DNA of 64,000 bases from Lachnospira eligens. GTDB lineage: Bacteria > Bacillota > Clostridia > Lachnospirales > Lachnospiraceae. A program made the position numbers and the translations under genes. Shown here piece by piece: positions 45,401 through 52,948 of the stretch. Numbering within the stretch: position 1 is the stretch's first letter; every line of letters begins with the position of its first letter. The stretch covers positions 331,752 through 395,751 of the forward strand of contig NZ_WKRD01000001.1 of assembly GCF_009680455.1 (NCBI RefSeq). The letters run 5' to 3'. The notes below the pieces were generated by a model. It had not been told where the DNA came from and searched no databases. It saw only the letters and a program-made list of their open reading frames with translations.

Positions 45401-45693
45401 TCAACTTCAAGCTCAACCGGGAGTCCATGTGTATCCCATCCAGCCTTACGAGGAACCATGTAGCCTTTCATTGTTCTGTATCTTGGAATCATATCCTTAA
45501 TAACTCTTGTAAGTACATGTCCAATATGTGGCTTACCATTAGCAGTTGGAGGTCCGTCATAGAATGTGTAAGTTGGGCCTTCCTTTCTGTTATCAATACT
45601 CTTCTGGAAGATATCATTGTCTTTCCAGAACTTTTCAACTTCTTTTTCTCTGTCTACGAACTTCATATCCGCAGAAACTTTCTGATAAATCAT
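42493..45693 (-). CDS. ileS: Isoleucyl-tRNA synthetase
   Basis: A 1066-residue class I synthetase charging tRNA-Ile. ANGKPHIGHVLT has the HIGH motif, KMSKSKGNAVDP the KMSKS loop, with a long editing domain between them and a C-terminal anticodon-binding region. The start at 45693 (MIYQKVSADMKFVDREKEVE) has AAGGAAG five bases upstream; the frame stays open for 59 more codons, but these are read from the repetitive leader element and are not thought to be translated. Expression is probably controlled by the Ile T-box upstream. Confidence 0.96.
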   Translation of the reverse strand: MIYQKVSADMKFVDREKEVEKFWKDNDIFQKSIDNRKEGPTYTFYDGPPTANGKPHIGHVLTRVIKDMIPRYRTMKGYMVPRKAGWDTHGLPVELEVEKMLGLDGKEQIEEYGIEPFIKHCKESVWKYKGMWEDFSSTVGFWADMDNPYVTYDNNFIESEWWALKQIWDKGLLYKGFKIVPYCPRCGTPLSSHEVAQGYKTLKERTAVVRFKIVGEDAYFLAWTTTPWTLCSNIALCVNPDETYARVKAADGFTYIMAKALLDKVLGGIEREEGTPAYEIIEEYKGKDLEYKEYEPLYQCAKDAADKQHKKAFFVYCDNYVTMEDGTGIVHIAPAFGEDDARVGRKYDAPFVQMVDEAGVMKPETPFAGMRAKPTKKEMEAGAINCDVEVLKELEGRGILFSAPKVEHEYPHCWRCDTPLIYYARESWFIKMTDPEVKANLIANNKTINWIPETIGTGRFGAWLENVQDWGISRNRYWGTPLNIWQCEDCGEMMSIGSIEELKEKSDNCPDNIELHRPYVDAVTCKCPKCQGTMKRVPEVIDCWFDSGSMPFAQHHYPFENKEVFEQQFPAKFISEAVDQTRGWFYSLLAISTLLFNKAPYENVIVLGHVQDADGQKMSKSKGNAVDPFDALQKHGADAIRWYFYENSAPWVPNRFKDEWVSEGQRKFMGTFWNTYAFFVLYANIDDFDATKYQLEYDKLSVMDKWLLSKLNSLVKVVDTNLENYKITETARALEDFTDELSNWYVRRSRERFWAKGMEQDKINAYMTLYTTLVTLAKISAPMVPFMTESIYRNLVCSIDKNAPISIHLCDFPKVNEQFIDKKLEETMDDVLDAVVIGRACRNSTNIKNRQPIGKMFIKADWKLDEFYTAIIADELNVKEVEYTDDVRAFTSYSFKPQMKTLGPKYGKLLNAIRTALTEVDGNATMDKLNESGSFELNVEGQTIELSKDDVLIEMTQKEGFVASSDKGITVVLDTNLTPELIEEGFVREVISKVQTMRKDAGFEVMDKINLYVSGNDKIADIVNRNAAQVKTVVLAQDIITGKTAGFEKEWDINGEKVTLAVEKLA

Positions 45694-45727
45694 TGCAGCT
45701 TCCTTTCTTGCCTTCTGGCTATAATCA

Positions 45728-45890
45728 TTTTTTCGTAAGCCAAGCCTCTCCGTGACTTCGTCACTCCCGAGTCTTGGTAATTCACAACTCCCGGACTTCG
45801 TCCTTCGTTGTTCATTACGGGCATTCGTCATATAAGCAGCCACACAAGCAAGCTTGATGGCTGCTTGCATGACTCATTGCTTACGAAAAA
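45728..45890. repeat. Multi-hairpin element between the ileS leader terminator and ileS
   Basis: TTTTTCGTAAGC (45729-45740) and GCTTACGAAAAA (45879-45890) are exact reverse complements and enclose three hairpins: CCAAG/CTTGG around GTGAC-TTC-GTCAC (45740-45777), GTAAT...CAAC/GTTG...ATTAC around GGAC-TTC-GTCC (45777-45825), and AAGCAGCCA/TGGCTGCTT (45834-45866). The outer arms act as terminal inverted repeats, as in a MITE, or as the closing stem of a branched RNA. It lies directly after the T run of the leader terminator. Confidence 0.6.
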
Positions 45891-46128
45891 CCCCTCTGCC
45901 GTAATACAACAGAGGGGTAACATACTTATCCTAAAATCTGAATGATTACGACATACTATCATATGCGTCCCTGGCTTTAACCTGACGATGGGATTACCGT
46001 CCCCGCTTAGTCTCGTAATGATTTCAGCGAAGATGCTCAGAAGTGATGTTCAGATGGATAGTACTCGCACCGGCTCTCACCATCCCGGCTCGCTCATGCT
46101 TTTCACTCCAACCTACTGTCTTCGTCAA
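45886..46128 (-). promoter_or_regulatory. Ile-specific T-box leader of ileS with terminator
   Basis: The minus strand shows T-box stem I features: base stem GACGAAGA/TCTTCGC, AGTAG motif, distal loop region GAGCGAGCCGGGATGGTG, and a specifier loop GAACATCACTTCTGAG in which ATC (46047-46045) is an isoleucine codon, matching ileS. Downstream is an intrinsic terminator, CCCCTCTG/CAGAGGGG plus TTTTT (45886-45917). I cannot find the usual UGGN T-box bulge of the antiterminator between stem I and the terminator, so the regulatory switch is either divergent or damaged. Confidence 0.72.
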
Positions 46129-46159
46129 TGCATTTGATTAGATTTTATATAATAAATGT

Positions 46160-47143
46160 TTAGTTGTCAAGCTGATTCTTAGCCACAATTCTCATTATCA
46201 GATCAACGCTTCCGTCAATTCCATAAGTAGAACTATTGATTGTGAGGTCGTAGTTATCTGCTTCGCCCCACTTCTTGCCTGTATAGAATGCGTATCTTTT
46301 AAGATGTGCCTTATCCTCTTTTGAAACATACTTCGCAGCCTGCTTATAAGTAAGCTTCTCTTTGCTTGTATGGTAAGTTCTCTGTATACGCAGCTTCTTA
46401 GGAGCTGTGATAAATATGCTTATATGAGGAATGTGGTTCTTAGTAAGAATATTATCCGCATATCTTCCCATGATAACATATGGTTCCTGCTTTGCTAAAT
46501 CGACCAGCTTCTTAGATGTATTAAAGAACTGTACATCAGACCTTGAAAGACCATGGTACTTCTTAAAATCTCTCCACCACTGAGCCGGTGTTCTTGCTGT
46601 TTTATTCTGGAATAAAGCTCTGTCAGTTTCTTCATGTTCTTCATTACGCTGTAATATCTCATTCATGATAGATACATCATAATAGCTGATTCTTAACTTA
46701 TCAGCAAGCCTGAAACCAATATCTGTTCCGGCACAGCCATATGAACGGCCTATGCATATAATAAGATTGTCGTCCTTTCCAAATCTGTTTGCAAGATTGG
46801 ACATATTAAGCTCTGCATGCTCCGGGTCAATAATATCATTTCCCTCTCTCGCTTCCTGCATAGCCATTGCTTCATCAAATATCTCACCATATTCATGCAT
46901 TATTTCTTTATGAAGCTGAGGATTCTTTTTAGTGGTTCTTGCCATATTACTTATAAGAGCAAGCTCACTTCTAAGAACTGAAGAATCCGCACTGGATTTA
47001 ATCAAATCTCTTAAATCATTAATACATTTTTCCTTGTTTCCCTGATATACACGTCCCAGATTAGAACCTGTAGCTTTATATACTTTCTCGTCCAGTGCGT
47101 ATATTCTGTTCGCAAGTTCAGTTATTTTATCATTATCTGCCAT
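46160..47143 (-). CDS. Cytidylate kinase-like family protein with N-terminal extension
   Basis: A 327-residue protein. The C-terminal two thirds match the cytidylate-kinase-like family (IICIGRSYGCAGTDIGFRLADKL as modified P-loop region, YVIMGRYADNIL, TYKQAAKYVSKEDK), preceded by about 120 residues of helical sequence. The first loop lacks a classical GxxxxGK[ST], so nucleotide kinase activity is uncertain. The start at 47143 has AGGAGG eight bases upstream. It lies 16 bases after the antiporter gene and is probably cotranscribed with it. Confidence 0.78.
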   Translation of the reverse strand: MADNDKITELANRIYALDEKVYKATGSNLGRVYQGNKEKCINDLRDLIKSSADSSVLRSELALISNMARTTKKNPQLHKEIMHEYGEIFDEAMAMQEAREGNDIIDPEHAELNMSNLANRFGKDDNLIICIGRSYGCAGTDIGFRLADKLRISYYDVSIMNEILQRNEEHEETDRALFQNKTARTPAQWWRDFKKYHGLSRSDVQFFNTSKKLVDLAKQEPYVIMGRYADNILTKNHIPHISIFITAPKKLRIQRTYHTSKEKLTYKQAAKYVSKEDKAHLKRYAFYTGKKWGEADNYDLTINSSTYGIDGSVDLIMRIVAKNQLDN

Positions 47144-47159
47144 AATGCGCACCTCCTAA

Positions 47160-48551
47160 TTATATAAAGAATAATAGTGTGTCAATAAGGAATACCGGTA
47201 CAAGGCAGCACAATGACCACACAATATAACCAAAGAAGCTTGGCATCTTAACACCATTTTCATCTGATATTGACTTAACCATGAAATTAGGTGCATTACC
47301 GATATAAGTCATTGCTCCCATAAATACCGCGCCACATGATATTGCCGTAAGCATTTTTGCAGGAACAACTCCAAGTGCAGTTGTAATACCTGACGCAAAT
47401 CCCATTGAACCAGCCGTTGTGAGGAATACAAGATAAGTTGGTGTATTATCAAGGAAACTTGAAAGCGCACCTGTTACCCAGAACATCTGTGATGGATGTG
47501 TAAGTCCAAGCTCTGCGCCTGCACTCTTTAAAATCATAAGAGCTGGCTGCATAGTAATAAATATACCTATGAAAAGTACAGCAACTTCCTGAATGGCACC
47601 CCATGTGAAATGGTTTTTCTTTCTTATCTCTGCATTAGTTGTCTTGAATGATAAAAATGCGGCTAAAAGAATCATAACTACTTCAATAAGTGAAGTAATT
47701 GCAAGCTTAACCTCTCCAAATATAGGAATTGAGATTACCTCGCCGGCAGCATTCTGGAAAAATGGTACATCCGGAAGTACTCCGCTTAATATAACTGCTG
47801 CTACAATAATTACGATGAATATAATATTATGTAATCCCTCAAATCTTATAAGTGGCTCATTTTCCTTAATCTCTGGCATATAACCTGCTGCTATATCCTT
47901 CCTGTATGCTCTCTTGTCAAGAAAATAAAGCACTGTAAGAAGAATAATCATATTAAGGAGCAGTATCGGAAAGAATCTTATACTCCAGAAGAAAGGAACA
48001 CCTCTTGAGAATCCCATAAGAAGTGGTGGGTCACCGATAGGTGTAAGACTTCCTCCCATATTAGATATAAGAAAAATGAAGAACACCATTATGTGAGCCT
48101 TATTTCTTCTCCATGAATTCATCTTAATAACAGGTCTTACAAGAAGCATTGACGCACCTGTAGTTCCAATCCAGCTTGAAAGAAGGGTTCCTATTCCAAG
48201 AAGAATAACATTTACTCTTGGTGAACCAACAAGACTTCCCTCAACTGTTATGTTACCTGCTACGCAGAACAGACCGAAAAGCAGTACAATGAATGTAAGA
48301 TAATCATTTACCAGACATTCAAGTACAGTCTCTGCTGCTGTTCCAGCACCATACTTAACTGCGAACGGAATTATGAAAAGCAGTGACCAGAATATTACAG
48401 CAAATGGTCTGTACTTTTCCCACCATTCTCCTTTTACAAGTGGAATTATGGCTATACACAAAAGCAGACATGCAAATGGTATACAAAGCCATAAAGGCAC
48501 ATTCGTCAGCTCGGCTGCCAGTGCAACCATTGGACAAATATTAATACTCAT
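47160..48551 (-). CDS. NhaD-like Na+/H+ antiporter (ion transporter superfamily)
   Basis: A 463-residue polytopic protein with about 11-12 membrane segments. The segment FFIFLISNMGGSLTPIGDPPLLMGF and the TGALSSFLDNTPTYLVFLTT segment are hallmark regions of the NhaD/CitMHS-type family. It should exchange sodium (or lithium) for protons, though arsenite or dicarboxylate transport cannot be excluded. It is first in a two-gene unit with the cytidylate-kinase-like gene and follows the KDG kinase terminator. Confidence 0.87.
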   Translation of the reverse strand: MSINICPMVALAAELTNVPLWLCIPFACLLLCIAIIPLVKGEWWEKYRPFAVIFWSLLFIIPFAVKYGAGTAAETVLECLVNDYLTFIVLLFGLFCVAGNITVEGSLVGSPRVNVILLGIGTLLSSWIGTTGASMLLVRPVIKMNSWRRNKAHIMVFFIFLISNMGGSLTPIGDPPLLMGFSRGVPFFWSIRFFPILLLNMIILLTVLYFLDKRAYRKDIAAGYMPEIKENEPLIRFEGLHNIIFIVIIVAAVILSGVLPDVPFFQNAAGEVISIPIFGEVKLAITSLIEVVMILLAAFLSFKTTNAEIRKKNHFTWGAIQEVAVLFIGIFITMQPALMILKSAGAELGLTHPSQMFWVTGALSSFLDNTPTYLVFLTTAGSMGFASGITTALGVVPAKMLTAISCGAVFMGAMTYIGNAPNFMVKSISDENGVKMPSFFGYIVWSLCCLVPVFLIDTLLFFI

Positions 48552-48565
48552 AACTTAAGCCTCCG

Positions 48566-48597
48566 TAAAAAAACCTGTTCCACACACGGAACAGGTA
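48566..48597 (-). terminator. Terminator after the KDG kinase gene
   Basis: ACCTGTTCC and GGAACAGGT form a 9-bp stem, followed by a seven-T run on the minus strand. Confidence 0.88.
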
Positions 48598-48611
48598 ATC
48601 TTAATATTAAA

Positions 48612-49625
48612 TTATCTCTGCACATCGAAAGACGAATTCTTCATAAGTCTCTTAATGTGGTCAACACATGTGATATTAGTATCACCTCTGATAGCATGCT
48701 TCATTACTGAAGAAGCAACAGCGAAGTTAACAGTATCTTCAGGAGTCATATTGTCCATAAGGGCATAGATAAGTCCTGATGAAAATGCATCGCCTCCACC
48801 AACTCGGTCTACTATCTCGAAATTAATTGTCTTACTCTCATAAGTCTCTCCATTAGTATAATAGAAAGCCTTTAAAGAGTTGTTGCTTCCTGAGTGTACA
48901 TATCTTACAGTTCTTGCAATAGCCTTCATATGATACTGCTCGTCTATTGCCTTAAATACTCTGTCCATGTCCTTAAATGATGGGTCCATTGTAAGACCAT
49001 CTTTAACATCAGTTCCATCTTCTCTGTATACATGGATAGGTTCGATTCCAATAAGCACATCAACATAAGGAAGGTACTTACTAAGAACATCTCTTGCAGT
49101 CTCGAATGACCAGAGCGTACTTCTCCAGTTAGGATCGAAGCTGACAGTAAGTCCCATCTTCTTAGCTGCCTTAACTGCCATATCCATCATCTTACGGCAG
49201 TTGTAAGAAAGAGCTGGAGTGATACCGCTAATATGGAGCCAGTCATAATCCTTAAGAATCTCCTCGAAATCAACATCCTTATAGTCGTATTCTGCAAATG
49301 CAGAATCAGCTCTATCATATATTACCTGTGAAGGTCTGACAGAAACACCTTCTTCCAGATAATAAAGTCCCATTCTTCCTTCTGATCTTATAATGTGCTT
49401 GGTATGCACATCATTAGACTTAAGATAATTAATAGTTGACTTTCCAAGGTCTGAGTTAGGTAATACTGTAAAAAATGTTGAATCAACACCAAGGTTTGCA
49501 AGGGAAACCGCTACATTTGCCTCTGCTCCGCCATAATTAACTCTGAAATCATGTGTAGTTACAAGTTTTTCATAGTTAGGTGGTGATAGTCTCAACATCA
49601 ATTCACCAATTGCTATAAATTTCAT
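48612..49625 (-). CDS. kdgK: PfkB-family sugar kinase, probable 2-keto-3-deoxygluconate kinase
   Basis: A 337-residue ribokinase-fold enzyme. The N-terminal FIAIGELMLRLSPP, the NYGGAEANVAVSLANLG substrate loop and the catalytic DRVGGGDAFSSGLIYAL motif are clear. The GELMLRLSPP start and length fit KDG kinases of pectin/uronate degradation, a pathway common in Lachnospira relatives. Other PfkB substrates remain possible. The start at 49625 has GGAGG five bases upstream. It is transcribed alone. Confidence 0.82.
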   Translation of the reverse strand: MKFIAIGELMLRLSPPNYEKLVTTHDFRVNYGGAEANVAVSLANLGVDSTFFTVLPNSDLGKSTINYLKSNDVHTKHIIRSEGRMGLYYLEEGVSVRPSQVIYDRADSAFAEYDYKDVDFEEILKDYDWLHISGITPALSYNCRKMMDMAVKAAKKMGLTVSFDPNWRSTLWSFETARDVLSKYLPYVDVLIGIEPIHVYREDGTDVKDGLTMDPSFKDMDRVFKAIDEQYHMKAIARTVRYVHSGSNNSLKAFYYTNGETYESKTINFEIVDRVGGGDAFSSGLIYALMDNMTPEDTVNFAVASSVMKHAIRGDTNITCVDHIKRLMKNSSFDVQR

Positions 49626-49784
49626 GTCTTCCTCCAACGTCATAATAGATTAAGGGTATCAAATACCCAGTTTTGCATATTCCAATGACATATTACACCA
49701 CATTTGTACAAATTGCAAACTTGCATATTACTTTTTAATAAGATATAATTATTTTATTAATAAGTAAGGTTAAGGTACGTGTTT

Positions 49785-50222
49785 ATGGATATATTTGAGT
49801 CTCTGAATTCTGTGCTTGTAGACTTGTTCAATGATATCTTGAACATTGAAGAAAGGGCTCTTATCACAGAAGAATTTAAAGATATTTCTGTTACAGACAT
49901 GCATATTATAGAAGCAATCGGCATTGAAGAACCTCGTACTATGTCCACAATTTCCAAGTCACTTGGAGTAACAATGGGAACTCTTACAGTTGGAATCAAT
50001 GGACTTGTCAAGAAAGGCTATGTGATAAGAAAGCGCGGTGAGAAAGACCGCCGTATAGTCTATGCTTCTCTTACAGACAAAGGAATTGCCGCATACAGAC
50101 ATCATGAGAATTTTCACAAGGATATGATTGGACATATCACGAAGGATTTAACAAAAGAAGAAGCCGAGGTTCTCACGAAAACATTTATACGACTGGAAGA
50201 TTTCTTCCATCAGATTCCATAA
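49785..50222 (+). CDS. MarR family regulator (FabT-like)
   Basis: A 145-residue winged-helix protein. The N-terminal region (SVLVDLFNDILNIEERALIT then FKDISVTDMHIIEAIGI) and the recognition part TMSTISKSLGVTMGTLTVGI are close to FabT, the repressor of fatty-acid synthesis genes in Firmicutes. Here no fab genes are adjacent, so the target is uncertain. A GTG at 49779 would add two residues; AAGG sites upstream fit both codons. A small 52-residue gene follows 30 bases downstream. Confidence 0.78.
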   Translation: MDIFESLNSVLVDLFNDILNIEERALITEEFKDISVTDMHIIEAIGIEEPRTMSTISKSLGVTMGTLTVGINGLVKKGYVIRKRGEKDRRIVYASLTDKGIAAYRHHENFHKDMIGHITKDLTKEEAEVLTKTFIRLEDFFHQIP

Positions 50223-50252
50223 TAACAATCAGCTTAATAAAGGAGGGGTATT

Positions 50253-50411
50253 ATGCCAGACAACAAGAATTTACTCAATTTAGATGATTTAGCTGATGTA
50301 TTTGCACAGCTTAACGATATTGAAGACGCGCCAAAAGAACTTACTGAGGAAGAAAAAGCTTCCCAGCGCAGATATGAAGAGATAATCAAGAAACATAAGA
50401 ATAATAATTAA
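50253..50411 (+). CDS. Small acidic hypothetical protein
   Basis: A 52-residue ORF (MPDNKNLLNLDDLADVFAQL at the start; EEEKASQRRYEEIIKKHKNN near the end). GGAGGGG stands four bases before the ATG and a terminator follows directly, so it is a real gene in an operon with the FabT-like regulator. It is acidic in the first half and helical/basic in the second. I do not recognise a family. Confidence 0.65.
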   Translation: MPDNKNLLNLDDLADVFAQLNDIEDAPKELTEEEKASQRRYEEIIKKHKNNN

Positions 50412-50423
50412 CCAAATGAATCT

Positions 50424-50460
50424 AAACGACTGTCCAAAATATTCAAAGGCAGTCGTTTTT
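50424..50460 (+). terminator. Terminator after the FabT-like operon
   Basis: AACGACTGTCC and GGCAGTCGTT pair around AAAATATTCAAA and are followed by TTTT. Confidence 0.85.
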
Positions 50461-50537
50461 ATATGTGTTATAACGCAAATCCCCGTTAGTATAGATTATA
50501 CCTTGTAATATTCACATTTATTCGTATATAACATATT

Positions 50538-50577
50538 GAAACAGCCACCCGCGGGGAAACCCAAGGGTGGCTGTTCC
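50538..50577 (-). terminator. Hairpin after the YhgE-like gene
   Basis: GAACAGCCACCC and GGGTGGCTGTTTC pair around a GC-rich loop. The T run is short, so termination may be weak. It lies 34 bases past the stop at 50611. Confidence 0.65.
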
Positions 50578-50610
50578 ATCTTTATATGAAAGTGTTTGAA
50601 AGAAAAAAGC

Positions 50611-52932
50611 TTATTTATTGGCTGTGATACCTGCTGTCTTGTAAACAAATGTTACACTTCCGGCTTTGTCATCTGACTTGCCTAAGAATGAATTGTATTC
50701 CTGACCTGCCTTAACTACCGCCTTGATTGTATCAACGGCTGTCTGTGCGTCTGAGTCTACAAGCTTTGTGATAGGCTCGATTGCTTCGCTGTTAAACTGT
50801 GCCATTCCATCCTTTAATGTAATTGCACCTTCGTTTAACTGTGTAACTCCATCTGCAAGTGTTCCTGAACTATCCTTTAATGTAGCTGTTCCATCTGCAA
50901 GCTGTGAAGCTCCGCTCTTTAATGTATCATTATTAGCTGTAAGCTGTGAAAGTCCGCTCTGAAGGACTGCTGTTCCTTCCTTCTGAAGTTTTCCTGCATT
51001 AAGATTTAATGCATATAAGCTTGAGCAGAGAGTTCCTTCCTTGTAAGTTGAGAATGAACCAACTGATATGCTGAGTGTGTTAAGACCTGTACTTAATGTT
51101 CCAAGTCCTGCCTTAAGCTGCTTAGAACCAGCACTTAACTGTCCTGCACCTGTGCTTAACTGGTCAATTCCTGCTTTAAGCTGTGTTGCACCAGAATTAG
51201 CTGACTTAATACCAGCATTAAGGTCGCTCATACCATCAAAATATCCGGCATCTTCAAGAGATGATAATGTTGTATTGCAATTGTTATATGCCTGATAAGC
51301 CTGTGAAAGTCCGCTTGTCATTGTAACAATCTGCTCATCTGCCTTAGAACTTACTGTCGCTTCATCAAGCTGTCCGCCAGCTGCTGCACTTACAGTAGCA
51401 GCAACTACCTGCTTAACAGATGCATAGTTCTTTAATATATAACCTGTTGCCAATGCGTACTGTGTCTTACTTGTTACATCAGGTGTCTGTGATATACCAG
51501 CCTGTGCCAGAGCTGCTGCGATTACTGCCTGCTGCTGTGGTGTTGCTGAATTAGGATTAATTCCCTGACTCATGCATGTTACTGCAAATGCTACTTTATA
51601 GAAACTTCCATAAGCTGTGTTATAATTTTCTGTTGCCTTTGTCTTTCCAGCTTCAAGATCAGTCTTTAACTTATTAGTTCCTGCTGCAAGCTGGTCAGAA
51701 CCAGCTTCAAGTTTTGTAAGACCGCCTGATAATGCATCTGCTCCGGTAACTAACTGTCCAGCACCTGCTAAAGCACTGTCAATTCCTGCATCAAGTGTTA
51801 CAGCACCTGCAGCCAGCTCACTTGCTCCATCTGCTGCCGAAGCAACACTGCTGTCAAGATTATTATCCTTAAGAGTATTGTAAAGAGTTCCGATTCCGTC
51901 AGCATATGTCTTCATGTTGTCATTAAGTGAAACTGAACCCTCATATGCACTTGCAGCGCCATCTGCGTATGCATATATACCATCCTTAAGAGAAGAAGCA
52001 CCTGTATTTAACTGGTCAACACCATCAGTAAGTGCTGGAATTGCATCACTTAACTGCTGTGTTCCATCCTGTAATGTAACTGTTCCGTCTGCAAGCTGTG
52101 TTGCTGCATCATCTAATGAAGCAACAGTTTTCTTTAAATCATCTAAAGTAATGTCATCAGCATTCATATCCGAAAGAAGATTAGATGTTGCTACAGACAT
52201 TGTCATATCGAGTGAGAAATCCTTAACATCTGCTGTTAATTCAAAATACTCAGGAATATCAAGGTCAAGTGACTTATCATTAAACTTAAGATTCATAGTA
52301 TCCTTAAGTCCTGGCATTGTCATACCGACTGCCACAATATTGTCTCCAACCTTAGTAAGCTTACCATTAGTAACCTCAACATTTGAGAATACATCTGTTG
52401 GAAGCATCATGCCTGTAATCATTGTAAATGGTACGGCAACTGTCTGCTTCTTACCATTAATTGTTACAGTTTTCTTCTGATTATTAGTGTAATCAAAACG
52501 TATTGTAACCTTTCCGCTCTTTCCGGCCAGGTCCTCCGGCTTAATTTCCTTGCCATCAAGCTTGTAAGTAACCTTCATTGTTACTGGCGCATTTTCACTT
52601 GACTCAGTCTTATTAAGAGTCTCATTGCCGTTAGCGTCTGTAATCTTTTCGTTGACAGTGATGTGATTCTTATTACCTGAAGCGTCATTGAATACATAAA
52701 CTGTTTCCTGTCTTGTGTTAGTTGCAAGTGTGCTCTTGTTAGACACTGCAAGCTCATTAGTTATTGCCTGTGTAATCGTAGCCTCTGTACTGCCTGCTGC
52801 CATCTCTGTTACATAAGCTGTATCTGTTCCTGTTGTTGCAGCTGTATTAGCACCGCAGCCAACAAGGCTTGCTGCTGTAAGAACTACACACATTAAAACT
52901 GAACTATATCTGAATAAATTCTTCTTTACCAT
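50611..52932 (-). CDS. Lipoprotein with YhgE-type heptad repeats, partner of the MMPL transporter
   Basis: A 773-residue exported protein. The signal peptide (VLMCVVLTAASLVGCGANT) has a lipobox with Cys at about residue 26. Most of the rest is a long run of xLxxG-type heptad repeats (QLADGTVTLQDGTQQLSDA, LTDGVDQLNTGASSLKDG, AAGTNKLKTDLEAG) as in the YhgE/Pip surface-protein family, expected to form an extended coiled structure outside the membrane. It lies 16 bases after the MMPL gene. The C-terminus is short and has no membrane segment, unlike YhgE itself. Confidence 0.82.
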   Translation of the reverse strand: MVKKNLFRYSSVLMCVVLTAASLVGCGANTAATTGTDTAYVTEMAAGSTEATITQAITNELAVSNKSTLATNTRQETVYVFNDASGNKNHITVNEKITDANGNETLNKTESSENAPVTMKVTYKLDGKEIKPEDLAGKSGKVTIRFDYTNNQKKTVTINGKKQTVAVPFTMITGMMLPTDVFSNVEVTNGKLTKVGDNIVAVGMTMPGLKDTMNLKFNDKSLDLDIPEYFELTADVKDFSLDMTMSVATSNLLSDMNADDITLDDLKKTVASLDDAATQLADGTVTLQDGTQQLSDAIPALTDGVDQLNTGASSLKDGIYAYADGAASAYEGSVSLNDNMKTYADGIGTLYNTLKDNNLDSSVASAADGASELAAGAVTLDAGIDSALAGAGQLVTGADALSGGLTKLEAGSDQLAAGTNKLKTDLEAGKTKATENYNTAYGSFYKVAFAVTCMSQGINPNSATPQQQAVIAAALAQAGISQTPDVTSKTQYALATGYILKNYASVKQVVAATVSAAAGGQLDEATVSSKADEQIVTMTSGLSQAYQAYNNCNTTLSSLEDAGYFDGMSDLNAGIKSANSGATQLKAGIDQLSTGAGQLSAGSKQLKAGLGTLSTGLNTLSISVGSFSTYKEGTLCSSLYALNLNAGKLQKEGTAVLQSGLSQLTANNDTLKSGASQLADGTATLKDSSGTLADGVTQLNEGAITLKDGMAQFNSEAIEPITKLVDSDAQTAVDTIKAVVKAGQEYNSFLGKSDDKAGSVTFVYKTAGITANK

Positions 52933-52948
52933 AATAATCTTCCTCCTA

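Noticed and set aside
45694..45870. Fifty-nine-codon upstream extension of ileS
   Set aside because: The known IleS N-terminus begins at the ATG at 45693, which has a ribosome site; the extension is read from a hairpin-rich repeat.
51914..52480. A 188-codon plus-strand open frame opposite the YhgE-like gene
   Set aside because: It is antisense to a low-complexity heptad-repeat coding region and has no ribosome site; such shadows are expected there.
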